From Nocardia cyriacigeorgica (GTDB taxonomy: Bacteria; Actinomycetota; Actinomycetes; Mycobacteriales; Mycobacteriaceae), in assembly GCF_010858045.1 (NCBI RefSeq), contig NZ_JAAGVC010000027.1, positions 1-60,255 of the forward strand: 60,255 nucleotides of DNA, given 5' to 3'. A program made the translations under genes and the position numbers. A model generated the notes under the pieces. That model saw only the letters and a list, made by a program, of their open reading frames with translations. It had not been told where the DNA came from and ran no database searches. Positions 10,001 through 17,550 of the stretch are shown here, piece after piece; within the stretch, counting starts at the first letter, position 1, and each line of letters opens with the position of its first letter.

Positions 10001-11024
10001 CATGATCCAGACCCGGATCGAGATGCGGCTCGGCGACCTCACCGATACCACCTTCAATACCCACCGCAATGTGATCGCCGCGATCCCCACCGATCGCCCC
10101 GGCCGCTGTGTGTCGGCCGAGGCATTGCACATGTTCGTCGCGCTGCCCCGGATCGATGGGATCGCCGACTCCGAATCGGTGGCGACCGGCCTGGAAGCGG
10201 CGATCGCCGAGGTACACCGCCGGTACCCCGATCGTGCGGCGCCGCCGGTGCGGCTGCTGCCCGCCCTGCTGGAATTCGACGAGATCCCCGCGACCCCCGC
10301 GCCCACGAATCTGGCGCAGCGGCTGGTGGTCCCGTTCGGTGTGCGCGAATCCGATCTGGGGCCTGCGACGATCGACTTCGGCATGTCGACGCACTTCACC
10401 GTGCTCGGCTCCTCGGGCTCCGGCAAATCGTCGGTCATCGCGTCGCTGCTGGAATCGATCACCCGCCGGTTCACTGCCGATGAGGCGCGGATCCTGCTGG
10501 TGGACTACCGCCGCCGCCATCTCGGAGCCGTTCCGGAGAACATGCTGATCGCGCATGTCACGAACGAGCGCGATGTGGTGGGCATCATGCCGGATCTGCT
10601 GGCGAAGATGGACAGCCGCAGGCCGCCCGACACGGTGACCACGCGACAGCTGGCAGAGCGCTCCTGGTGGAGCGGCCCCGAGGTCTTCGTCTTCGTCGAC
10701 GACTACCACATGGTGGTGCCGCGAGGTGCGATGAACCCGCTGGATCCGCTCAAGCAGATCCTGGTCGACGGCCGCGATACCGGCCTGCACGTCGTCGTCG
10801 CCCGCAATATCGCCGGCGCCGATACGGCCATGTACGACAACGTCATCGGCGGTATCCGCAACCTGAACTCATCCGGCCTGATCATGGACGGCACCCGGCA
10901 GGACGGTGCCCTCATCGGTGATGTGCGCGCCACGAAGCAGCCGCCGGGACGCGGAATTCTGGTGGAGCCGATGCTGACCCGGCGCGAGCTCGTGCAGTCG
11001 GCGTGGATACCTCCACGGCTGTGA
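7011..11024 (+). CDS. eccC: EccC, fused FtsK/SpoIIIE ESX motor ATPase
   Basis: This 1337-residue protein is the secretion motor. Two membrane segments lie at about 43-65 and 70-88. Three FtsK/SpoIIIE-like ATPase domains follow, with Walker A motifs GATGSGKS (about 481), GGPQSGKS (about 832) and GSSGSGKS (about 1131). Domain 1 has Walker B IILDEFAEL; domains 2 and 3 end in VVDGWD and VFVDDYH instead, the degenerate pattern typical of the substrate-binding C-terminal domains. It is a single polypeptide, unlike ESX-1, where EccCa and EccCb are separate. It starts at GTG 7011 and overlaps the eccB stop. Confidence 0.96.
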   Translation: MTATRRFVRPARMIRGPKAPAVTELRLQPPTELPKPVPPSKLKMILPVVMVAAMVGMMVMMFRSGMPTSPMMLFFPLMMMVSMFGMVGGQFSGGGGTSAASLNEERKDYLRSITDNRKTVHEAEKDLHTFLRYTHPGPAEIARLVGGKRMWEVQVASPQFLRVRIGRGRIANQVRVIVPEAAPTSDLDPVGVVELTRFAKAYSTVGGMPVAINLLSAPQVGFDGDPAAVAGLIRAMIAEAVVLHGPDQVAVAAALTDPDAPEWAWLKWLPHTQHPTATDAVGPARMVYRSVGELRAKVLAELNRGPFSANSEPALDRKHHLLIVDVGGQANERDISGIDGCTWLRLGPAEQSLPRALKFTVGDDRSLSEVTARGLRRVGVADSLSLPAMMALARRVAPYRLSTVVEAVAAEQASTGTSWEEMVGLTDPGDIRIDQQWPVRRDSDRARLNIPFGHDPAGAIVHLDIKESAEEGMGPHGMCIGATGSGKSEFLRTLVLSAVATHSPDQLNLLLVDFKGGATFLGFDRLSHVTAVVTNMEEESDLVTRMEDVINGEMVRRQRILRDAGNFANVADYERAREQGADLAPLPTLFIILDEFAELLEHYPDFSKLFVAIGRLGRSLRIHLLLSSQKVPANRMGELEAHLSYRVALRTNQTSDSRDAIGTADAYHLPKKPGSGYLRVGSGDLQRFQATYVGEAYTPRATVSAPNASNRARRAGGGYRPPQRFTTGPVADIRPTVVEQAPTRSQQPEAVEGEQITVMETVLQQLAGHGRPAHKMWLPPLNTPPTLDRLLGGTEPGSLSIPVALIDKPRQQRQDSWTADLSAAGGHMAIVGGPQSGKSTALQTFMLSAALTHTPEQVQFYCVDFSGGSLSAIRSLPHVGSVAGPRDQDRIRRTIALITNLLETRQNLFAEFGIDTIRKFRAMRNESGGRPPWADRDPYGDVFLVVDGWDIGLSTNGPYFDEYSATMEQIALQGLNFGIHLVLTSSRWMAVRPAVKDMIQTRIEMRLGDLTDTTFNTHRNVIAAIPTDRPGRCVSAEALHMFVALPRIDGIADSESVATGLEAAIAEVHRRYPDRAAPPVRLLPALLEFDEIPATPAPTNLAQRLVVPFGVRESDLGPATIDFGMSTHFTVLGSSGSGKSSVIASLLESITRRFTADEARILLVDYRRRHLGAVPENMLIAHVTNERDVVGIMPDLLAKMDSRRPPDTVTTRQLAERSWWSGPEVFVFVDDYHMVVPRGAMNPLDPLKQILVDGRDTGLHVVVARNIAGADTAMYDNVIGGIRNLNSSGLIMDGTRQDGALIGDVRATKQPPGRGILVEPMLTRRELVQSAWIPPRL

Positions 11025-11035
11025 AACTGTGAGCC

Positions 11036-11051
11036 TTCCCACTGTTGGACA
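11036..11051. promoter_or_regulatory. Degenerate TTCCC motif before the PE gene
   Basis: TTCCCA-CTGT-TGGACA matches the left arm of the 16-bp motif exactly and the right arm only in part. It lies 65-80 bases upstream of the PE-like start, about the same distance as copies before eccA and pknG. With the 91-base gap after eccC, this suggests an internal promoter for the substrate genes. Confidence 0.3.
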
Positions 11052-11115
11052 TAACTTACCGTTCTACTCAGGCAGCTCGCTCCGAGCTGTTCATGGTGTT
11101 GATTGGAGTAATGCG

Positions 11116-11442
11116 ATGACACTCCCTCTCCAAGTCTCGTCCTCGGCGATGCGGTCGACCGGTGCCTCGTACGAGGTGGATCAGGCCGCGTTCGAGGCTG
11201 CGCTCTCGATCGCGGCGCCGGCGACCATCGCTATGCCTGCCGCCATCGACCCTGTCAGCAAAATGGTTTCGGCGCGGTTCAACAGCTACGCCGGGTCGCT
11301 GCTCAAAGAGGTCGGCGACGGGTCCCTCAAGCGGCGTGACGGCGGTGAAGTGCTCGCGCCCGTCGCGACGGCCTACACGGATTCTGATATCGCCGGCGGC
11401 GGAACGGTTTCCGCGTACGGGTCCGTAGCCGCACTGCGCTGA
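11116..11442 (+). CDS. PE-like ESX substrate
   Basis: This 108-residue protein sits where PE genes occur in ESX loci, directly before a PPE-like gene. The segment PAAIDPVSKMVSARFNSYA resembles the conserved PE core (P-A-A-x-D-x-V-S). After the second helix comes YTDSD, an exact YxxxD/E type VII export signal. The Pro-Glu dipeptide that names the family is not obvious, so it is a divergent member. I chose ATG 11116 over an upstream GTG at 11029 because GGAG lies 8 bases before it and the residues in between look noncoding. It probably forms a dimer with the PPE-like protein and carries the signal for both. Confidence 0.8.
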   Translation: MTLPLQVSSSAMRSTGASYEVDQAAFEAALSIAAPATIAMPAAIDPVSKMVSARFNSYAGSLLKEVGDGSLKRRDGGEVLAPVATAYTDSDIAGGGTVSAYGSVAALR

Positions 11443-11475
11443 TAACGCGCCTGGTCGGAAAAGTGGAGGCCGACA

Positions 11476-12855
11476 GTGCCGATTTTCGCTGCGTTGTCGC
11501 CATTGGCGATGTCTATCGCGCTCAATACCGGGCCGGGCCCCTTCCCGATGGAACAGACGGCCCGGGCTTACCGCGGTATTGCCGAAACGATGAGCATCGC
11601 GGCCACCTGTTCGGAAGCGCATACCGCTGCGCTGGCCGCGCATTGGAAGGGAGATACCTCCAACGGCGCGCTGGCCGCCTACCGCCGGCATTCGGCTTGG
11701 CTGCGGCAGCAATCCGACCTCGCCGCTCAGGTGGCGGTTCGATGTGATGCCCAAGCCGCGGCCTACATGCAGGCGCGAGCCATCATGCCGCGCCCCGAGG
11801 CGATCCTCGCCAACCGTGCCAGGGCCGCGACACTGGCCGTCGGCTCGACGATGGCTGGGGCCAGCGCGGCCGCGTTCGCGGCCAACGAAGCCGAGTACAT
11901 GGTGATGCGGGCGTTGGCGGCGGCGGCCATGGCGTTCTACGAGGCCGAGTCGCAGGCGAACGCGGCTTCGCTGCCGCCGCCCATCCCGCCGCCGGCCATC
12001 ACCTCGGCGGCAGGCGGAGGCATGGTGCCGCCGCTGATGAGCCTGTTGCCCGACACCGGCCCGAACTCGTCGGGTTGGGGACAGGGTAACCAGGGCGGCG
12101 ATTTCGGTAATGGTGGCTCGCAATTCGACAACAACTCCGGCGGCCAGGACGGTCCCTCGTCCTCCGGTGGTGGTGGCGACGGCGGCGGTAACGGCGGTGG
12201 CGACGGCGGCGGTGGCGGATCCTCCGATTCCGGTGGTGGTGGCTCCTCCGACGCCGGCAACGGCGGGCCCAACGGCGGCGACACACTTCCTACCGATGGT
12301 GGCGCCGGGCCCAATGACGCGATGCCGGGAGACCCCGGGTTGAGCGATCCGGTCAGCGCGCCGGAAACGCTGACGGATATGGGCACACCCGGGCCGGACA
12401 CGTTCGGTCAGGGCGCGATGGAAGGCGATCCGGGCTTCTTCGGTACCACACCGGGATCGACGACCCTGGCCGGCCTGCAAGGTGGTGTCGGCTCTGCCGT
12501 CGCTCTCGGCATGGTCCGTGGCGGTATCGGCGCGATGTCGGGGGCCGCCACCGGATTCCGGATGCCGCCGAGCTGGTCGCTGCGCGCGCCGGGCGCGACC
12601 TTCGGTGCGCCGGTCGCTCCCCCCTCGGGCCCACCCGCGGCCAGGAACGTCCCACCGCGCGGGGCCATCGCCCCGAACACTCGTCGCCGTCGCCGCGACA
12701 ACGAGGAACTTCGGAAAACGGCCGCGGTGTACACCCCCGGCGAACCCCAGGAGGTGCCAGTACTGGAGAGACCCCCGGCCATCGGCGTCATCGAATACTC
12801 CGATGACGTCGAGACACGAGACCAAGAACTACTCGGCGAATCCGCCCGAGTGTGA
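11476..12855 (+). CDS. PPE-like ESX substrate with Gly/Asp/Ser-rich tail
   Basis: The protein is 459 residues, starting at GTG 11476 behind a GGAGG site. Residues 1-165 are a PPE-type helical domain: the N-terminal FAALSPLAMSIALNTGPGP replaces the classic PPEVNSARMYAGPG, and WKG sits near residue 56 at the WxG-like turn. Residues about 190-290 are a low-complexity Gly/Asp/Ser/Asn segment, followed by a more ordered Ala/Gly/Pro region and a basic, charged end. The PE-PPE order and 33-base spacing are as in mycobacterial ESX loci. It is likely exported as a heterodimer with the PE-like protein, with EspG as chaperone; this is inference from family. Confidence 0.8.
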   Translation: MPIFAALSPLAMSIALNTGPGPFPMEQTARAYRGIAETMSIAATCSEAHTAALAAHWKGDTSNGALAAYRRHSAWLRQQSDLAAQVAVRCDAQAAAYMQARAIMPRPEAILANRARAATLAVGSTMAGASAAAFAANEAEYMVMRALAAAAMAFYEAESQANAASLPPPIPPPAITSAAGGGMVPPLMSLLPDTGPNSSGWGQGNQGGDFGNGGSQFDNNSGGQDGPSSSGGGGDGGGNGGGDGGGGGSSDSGGGGSSDAGNGGPNGGDTLPTDGGAGPNDAMPGDPGLSDPVSAPETLTDMGTPGPDTFGQGAMEGDPGFFGTTPGSTTLAGLQGGVGSAVALGMVRGGIGAMSGAATGFRMPPSWSLRAPGATFGAPVAPPSGPPAARNVPPRGAIAPNTRRRRRDNEELRKTAAVYTPGEPQEVPVLERPPAIGVIEYSDDVETRDQELLGESARV

Positions 12856-12884
12856 AACACGGACTGTCTGAAAGGAATGTCATT

Positions 12885-13196
12885 ATGGCAATGGGATATA
12901 ACGGCTCACAGGGGGAGCTGCAAGGGTTCGCCGACAAGTTCTTCACTCATGTGGAGACGATGGGCGCGCACATGTCGGTGCTGCGCGATCTGAAGGTTCA
13001 GTTCCAGGCTCCGCTGACCGGTGCGACCGGTAAGGCTACTCAGGACGAGTTCGAGAACGCGATCAACAAGGGCACGCAGTTGCAGAAGTTCCTGAACGAA
13101 GCGGTCGACGCCCTGAAGACCTCCGGCGCGCGCGTCGGCAACCAGGACCTCGATGGTTCCGTTGCCGTCGGCAAGAGCACGAACTTCAACTTCTGA
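12885..13196 (+). CDS. WXG100-superfamily Esx protein, Trp-less (EsxB position)
   Basis: This 103-residue acidic, helical protein lies in the EsxB/CFP-10 slot. Helix-turn-helix architecture is predicted, but the turn reads PLTGATG instead of W-x-G, and the protein contains no tryptophan. The C-terminal tail (from GNQDLDGS) has no YxxxD/E signal. ATG 12885 is preceded by AAAGGAA; a GTG at 12852 is in frame but has no ribosome site and would overlap the PPE stop. It presumably pairs with the product at 13244. Confidence 0.82.
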   Translation: MAMGYNGSQGELQGFADKFFTHVETMGAHMSVLRDLKVQFQAPLTGATGKATQDEFENAINKGTQLQKFLNEAVDALKTSGARVGNQDLDGSVAVGKSTNFNF

Positions 13197-13208
13197 GAAA
13201 TCTTCTCA
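13194..13208 (+). other. Small hairpin between the two esx genes
   Basis: TGAGAA-ATC-TTCTCA, a 6-bp stem, begins at the stop codon of the first esx gene in a short AT-rich spacer. It is too weak for a clear terminator but could affect mRNA processing or the relative output of the two genes. Confidence 0.3.
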
Positions 13209-13243
13209 TACAACACTATTCGTATTAGAAGGGATGGAATATC

Positions 13244-13558
13244 ATGGCCGCAGGCGAATTGACCGATGACTATTACCGGGTAGACGAGCTCGTTCAGGCG
13301 ACCACCAATCTGCTTTCGCAGATGGAACTGAACGACACCGAGAAGCGCACCTTGAGCAATCTGGTCGCCGAGAACTTCCGTGGTGAGGGTGGTGAATCGC
13401 AGTCTCAGTTCCAGGCCCGGTTCGACACTCTCGTCAACGAATACAACACGGCGCTGAAGGGCCTCAAGGGCGCGGTCGGCAACGTGGGCGGCAGCGGCGG
13501 TGAAATGCACATCACCGACAAGGGCCTGCGCGGGTTGTTCGACGGGATCCTCGGATAA
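13244..13558 (+). CDS. WXG100-superfamily Esx protein, Trp-less (EsxA position)
   Basis: This 104-residue protein lies in the EsxA/ESAT-6 slot, 47 bases after its partner. The turn between the two helices reads FRGEGG, so Phe-Arg-Gly replaces Trp-x-Gly, and no tryptophan occurs anywhere. A Gly-rich spacer follows helix 2 (VGGSGGE), then a short C-terminal segment ending LFDGILG. The start ATG follows an AAGGGATGG site. As a pair with the 12885 product it should form the secreted Esx heterodimer. Confidence 0.83.
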   Translation: MAAGELTDDYYRVDELVQATTNLLSQMELNDTEKRTLSNLVAENFRGEGGESQSQFQARFDTLVNEYNTALKGLKGAVGNVGGSGGEMHITDKGLRGLFDGILG

Positions 13559-13575
13559 GGAGTGGTTGTCCACCA

Positions 13576-14451
13576 GTGGTGATTTCTTCGTCAGGTTCGT
13601 ATATCGCCGGATCGGATGACGCCGATCAGGACCCGACCGTCGTCGACCTCAATGTCGACGCGGCGCTGGCGCTGCAGGATCTGACCGGGATCGACGACTA
13701 TCCGCCGGTCCTGGCCCTGCTTCCGAACATCTACGACGAAGACGATCACGCACGGGTACGCGCGGTCGTCCTCGACGAGCTCGAGACCGCGGGCATCGTC
13801 GAGGACGGTCGCGTGCATCCCGTGGTCCGGCAGTGGTTGCACTGCCTGGACCGTCCCGACGCCGAACTCGTCGTCCGGGTCATCGACCGCGGGCAGGGCG
13901 ACGACGACATGGCGATGCTGCGCATGTCCCTGGTACGTCAGGGCGAGCAGCATGTGCTGGCGGTGCGCTGCGACGACCATGTCGTCATCCAGCCGGTGTT
14001 CGTCGAAGGCCGGAGTCTTGAGACGCTCGCCGCCGCGGTCGTCGCAGCGGTGGGTCCCTGTCCGCCACTGGAATTCGAGCCGCTGTCCGCCACCGAGGAA
14101 CAGTTCGGTGAGGTACCGTCCGAACAGACCGAGCGACGGCAGGCGCTGCTGGAGCTCGGTGCGCACCGGCAGACCGCCGGTGTGCTCAGCAGGGTGATGG
14201 ACGAGGTGGTCCGCCGCGCGGAGATTGTGATGTTCGAGCATCACGACGGCGTCCAGGCGGTACCGAAGGTGAGTTCGGCAGTGCTCGACACGGTGTCGGG
14301 CCGGATCGTTGTGACGCCGAGCGTCGCGATGGATGGGCAGCTGTGGACCACATACCTGCCGGGTGACGATTCCGCGATCGCGACCGCTGTGGCGGCGCTG
14401 GTCGAATTGTTGCCCGGCCGGAGCTGGTTCGACACCACCCGCATCAGTTGA
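13576..14451 (+). CDS. espG: EspG, PE/PPE chaperone
   Basis: The 291-residue protein is EspG-like in size and position. EspG is a cytosolic chaperone that binds the hydrophobic tip of PPE proteins and keeps PE-PPE dimers soluble until export. Visible features are an alternating alpha/beta pattern, VVRVIDRGQGDDDMAMLRMSLVRQGE in the middle beta sheet, and a C-terminal helix ending in PGRSWFDTTRIS. The start is GTG 13576 (GTG 13579 also possible); AAGGAG sits upstream at a long spacing. No EspG would be expected in ESX-4, so its presence places this locus with ESX-1, -2, -3 or -5 types. Confidence 0.8.
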   Translation: MVISSSGSYIAGSDDADQDPTVVDLNVDAALALQDLTGIDDYPPVLALLPNIYDEDDHARVRAVVLDELETAGIVEDGRVHPVVRQWLHCLDRPDAELVVRVIDRGQGDDDMAMLRMSLVRQGEQHVLAVRCDDHVVIQPVFVEGRSLETLAAAVVAAVGPCPPLEFEPLSATEEQFGEVPSEQTERRQALLELGAHRQTAGVLSRVMDEVVRRAEIVMFEHHDGVQAVPKVSSAVLDTVSGRIVVTPSVAMDGQLWTTYLPGDDSAIATAVAALVELLPGRSWFDTTRIS

Positions 14452-14485
14452 CCGTCCCCAGAGCGGTTTCGGAGAGGACGAACAG

Positions 14486-16015
14486 ATGAATCGCGCACCG
14501 ACCACGAACGGTCATTCCGCGGAGCCCGTGCGGGCTCGCGGTGGCTACGACGCCTACTTCGCCCAGCAGGTGGACCTGCCGCCGGGGTCGGTCACCGGGG
14601 TGGGCGGGGCCGGTGTGCATCCGTCGACTACCGAAGCGGCGGACGCATCGAGGCCCGCGGGCGACCAGCGGGGACCCACCGCTGCGCCGGCCCAGGGCAA
14701 CAGCTCGGCACCGCAGCAGGTTTCGGCGCCAGGTGCGCCCAGTTCATTGTCGTTGCCGAACAGCGATGCGCCGCCGCCCGCGGCAGCTGTCGCGGCGCCG
14801 GGTGCCGAGCAGAACGCCGCCGGCCAGGCCCGGCCTGCGCAAGACCAGCACCAACAACAGCAACACCAGCAACAACCACAGCACCAGCAACAACAACAGC
14901 AGCAACAGCAGCAACACGCGCAGTCCGGGTACCCGCCCGCGCAGCCGAATCAGTTGCAGAACCCGGCGTCCGGTGCTGCCGCGCCACCGCCCAACAACTG
15001 GGTGCCCGACCGCGTCGAGGTCACCACTGTGGACCAGTCGCGCGTCGAAGTACTTCCGGTCGCGCTCACTTCCATCGAGTTGCTGGCGAACATCTCCGCG
15101 GCCAACCAGGCCCAGCTGCGCTCCAACAGCGGTGTGCGCGGTGCGCTGAACAAGGTGGGTTTCCGGCTCGGGCTCTCGCCGGCCGAACAGCGCACCGAAG
15201 ATCGCCGCAGCCGAATCCGCCGACAGCTCAACAACACCTACCAGATCGCGATGATCAGCGTGAAGGGCGGCGTCGGCCGGACCACCACCACCGCGACTCT
15301 CGGCTCCACGTTCGCCTCGCTGCGTCCCGATCGCGTCGTCGCGATCGACGCCAATCCGGACTTCGGCGATCTGTCCACCCGGACGGTGCGCCACCCCTAT
15401 GGGCTCACGCTGCGCGAACTGGCGCGCGATCCCAATCTCGGCGCCTTCTCGGCGGTGCAGTCCTACACCTCGGTCAATGCGTCGAATCTGGCTGTTCTCG
15501 CCTCACCGTGGACCACCGAGGCGAACGAGGCGCTCTCCGGCCAGGAATACGGCACCGGGGTGGAGATCCTGCGCCGCCACTACAACCTGCTGCTCGTCGA
15601 CTGCGGTACCGGCGTGCTGGATTCGGCCACCCGGACGGTGTTGCAGACCAGCGACGCGGTCGTGGTCGTGACCCCGGCGACCGTGGGTGGCGTGACCGGC
15701 GCGGTGGCGACGCTGAACTGGCTGAGCACCCACGGACTGGACCGGTTGATCGCGAAGTCGATGGTGGCCATCGTGCATCATCAGCCGCTCAAGCCGACCG
15801 TGGACGTCGAAGCGATCGAGAATCTTTTCGCCACCGCCCATCGGCCCACGTTCACCCTCCCGTACGACGCGCATCTGGCCGAGGGCGGCGAGATCGATCT
15901 GCGGCTGGTCACCAAGGAGACCAAGCTCGCGTTCGAAGAACTCGCGGCCGCGCTCGCCGACGACTTCCCGACTCATCTCGCCGGTGATCCCGGCCATCAC
16001 GGAGGGTGGCGATGA
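14486..16015 (+). CDS. EspI/Rv3888c-like MinD-type ATPase with polyglutamine tract
   Basis: This 509-residue protein has a disordered Ala/Pro/Gln N-terminal half and a MinD/ParA-like ATPase domain from about residue 250. The deviant Walker A is KGGVGRTTT at 260-268: the signature Lys260 is kept, but the usual P-loop Lys at 265 is Arg. Walker A' AIDANPDFGDLS and the LLLVDCGTG segment are present. Residues about 112-142 are a His/Gln tract encoded by CAG/CAA repeats. ATG 14486 follows GGAGAGG; it overlaps eccD by 4 bases. M. tuberculosis has such a gene in ESX-1 (EspI) and ESX-2 (Rv3888c). In ESX-1 EspI is linked to lowering secretion when ATP is low. The Arg substitution may alter ATP use. Confidence 0.85.
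   Translation: MNRAPTTNGHSAEPVRARGGYDAYFAQQVDLPPGSVTGVGGAGVHPSTTEAADASRPAGDQRGPTAAPAQGNSSAPQQVSAPGAPSSLSLPNSDAPPPAAAVAAPGAEQNAAGQARPAQDQHQQQQHQQQPQHQQQQQQQQQQHAQSGYPPAQPNQLQNPASGAAAPPPNNWVPDRVEVTTVDQSRVEVLPVALTSIELLANISAANQAQLRSNSGVRGALNKVGFRLGLSPAEQRTEDRRSRIRRQLNNTYQIAMISVKGGVGRTTTTATLGSTFASLRPDRVVAIDANPDFGDLSTRTVRHPYGLTLRELARDPNLGAFSAVQSYTSVNASNLAVLASPWTTEANEALSGQEYGTGVEILRRHYNLLLVDCGTGVLDSATRTVLQTSDAVVVVTPATVGGVTGAVATLNWLSTHGLDRLIAKSMVAIVHHQPLKPTVDVEAIENLFATAHRPTFTLPYDAHLAEGGEIDLRLVTKETKLAFEELAAALADDFPTHLAGDPGHHGGWR
14838..14920 (+). repeat. CAG/CAA glutamine-codon repeat
   Basis: An imperfect CAA/CAG/CAC trinucleotide run within the EspI-like gene encodes about 30 Gln and His residues. 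Such a run may change length between strains without breaking the frame. Confidence 0.8.
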
Positions 16016-17550
16016 CCACTGTTGTTGCGCCGCCGGCGAATTCGGCTCCGGCCACTGCGGCGCAGCCGCCCGCCGAGGTCGCGCGGGCCAGGATCGCGGT
16101 GCTCGTGGGGACATACCAGGTCGATGTCGTGGTCCCGACGAAGTTCAGCATCGAGACCTTCATCGACGATCTGCTCGTCGTCCTCGCCGATGCGATAGAC
16201 GACGAGAGCGTGGACTTCACCCCGCCCACCGGCCAGTGGAGTCTCGGACGGCCGGGGGAGCCGCCGATGCCGCGCTGGCGCACGCTGGCCGATCACGATG
16301 TCGTCGACGGCACGGTGCTGATGCTGTCGGTGGTGGAATCGGCGGAGGTGTTCACACCCGTCGTCGAGGACATCACCGACGCACTGGCGATGATCAACGA
16401 GCGCGAGTTCGCCGAGTTCGACCCCCGCGCGTCCAGCATCGTCGGACTCGCGGCGCTGGGCGCGGGGTCGACCGTCGTCGCGGCGCTGCTGTCGTGGTCA
16501 TGGACCGAGACCGGGTCGCTGTGGTGGTGTGCGCTGCCCGCGCTGTTGCTCGGGCTGATCTGCTGGGGCGCGGCCGTGCGGTCGCGTGCGCGCGAATCCG
16601 CGCCACACATCTGTCTCGGTCTGTCCCTGGCCGCGCTTCCGCTGCTGTTCGCGGGTGCGGCCATGCTGGTGCCGCCCGAGTACGGCGAGCCGGGGCCGTT
16701 CGCCGCGGCCAATCTCGCGGCAGGCGCGGTGGTCGTCGCGGTGGCCGCGGCGACCATGATCCGGCTGACCGGGCTCGGGATCGCCACCCTGATGGCGGTG
16801 ACCGTGACCGGCCTGACGCTCACCGCGGCCGCACTGCCGCTGACCTATTCGGATCTGGCGGTCCGTCAGGTGTCCAGTGGCGCGGTGTTCGTCGGCCTGA
16901 TCCTGTTGACGCTGGCGCCCCGCATCGCCGTGGTGATCGCGCGCATCCGTCCACCGGACCTGCCCGACCCGGGCAACGAGGTCGCGCCGTCGACCCTGAC
17001 CGGGATCTTCGACGCCGAATCCGGCGGCGACGGTGAGCAGGACCGGGCGGCCGAGGACTCCGACCGGCGCGATGCCTCCACCGGCATCGAGAGCCGGGCC
17101 AGGCTCGCGGTGACGAGCCTGCGCGGCCTGATCGTCGCGATCTCCACCCTGCTGGCCGTTTCCTCGGTGATCACCGCGGCGGTCAGTCCGGGCGGGATCC
17201 GCGAAATCGTGCTCGCCGGTGCGGTAGCCGTGGTGCTGGTGCTGCGCTCACGCTGGTATCCGGATCTGGTGCAGGCGATCGCGCTGGTCTGTGCGGCCGC
17301 GGTGACGGTCGCCGGGGTCGGCTGGGTTCTGGTCGGCGCCTACGAGACGGCGCCGGCGCGACTGGTCGTCGTCGCGGTCGTCGCGGTACTGGCCACCCTC
17401 GCCTGCGTGGCGGCGGTGCGGATGCCGGGCAAGCGGCTGTCACCGCCGACGCGTCGCGTCATCGATCTCATCGAATACGCCCACATTCTGGTCGTGCCGA
17501 TCATCGCGTTCTGGATCATGGGTATCTACACCGCTATGCGGGAGCTCTGA
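16012..17550 (+). CDS. eccD: EccD, ESX membrane channel component
   Basis: EccD is 512 residues. An N-terminal ubiquitin-like (YukD-type) domain at about 25-110 begins RIAVLVGTYQVDVVVPTKFS. It is followed by about eleven membrane helices from residue 145 to the end, with a charged cytosolic loop near 330-365. ATG 16012 follows GGAGGG and overlaps the upstream stop; an in-frame GTG at 16006 lies inside the ribosome site and is unlikely. It overlaps mycP by one base. Confidence 0.94.
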   Translation: MTTVVAPPANSAPATAAQPPAEVARARIAVLVGTYQVDVVVPTKFSIETFIDDLLVVLADAIDDESVDFTPPTGQWSLGRPGEPPMPRWRTLADHDVVDGTVLMLSVVESAEVFTPVVEDITDALAMINEREFAEFDPRASSIVGLAALGAGSTVVAALLSWSWTETGSLWWCALPALLLGLICWGAAVRSRARESAPHICLGLSLAALPLLFAGAAMLVPPEYGEPGPFAAANLAAGAVVVAVAAATMIRLTGLGIATLMAVTVTGLTLTAAALPLTYSDLAVRQVSSGAVFVGLILLTLAPRIAVVIARIRPPDLPDPGNEVAPSTLTGIFDAESGGDGEQDRAAEDSDRRDASTGIESRARLAVTSLRGLIVAISTLLAVSSVITAAVSPGGIREIVLAGAVAVVLVLRSRWYPDLVQAIALVCAAAVTVAGVGWVLVGAYETAPARLVVVAVVAVLATLACVAAVRMPGKRLSPPTRRVIDLIEYAHILVVPIIAFWIMGIYTAMREL

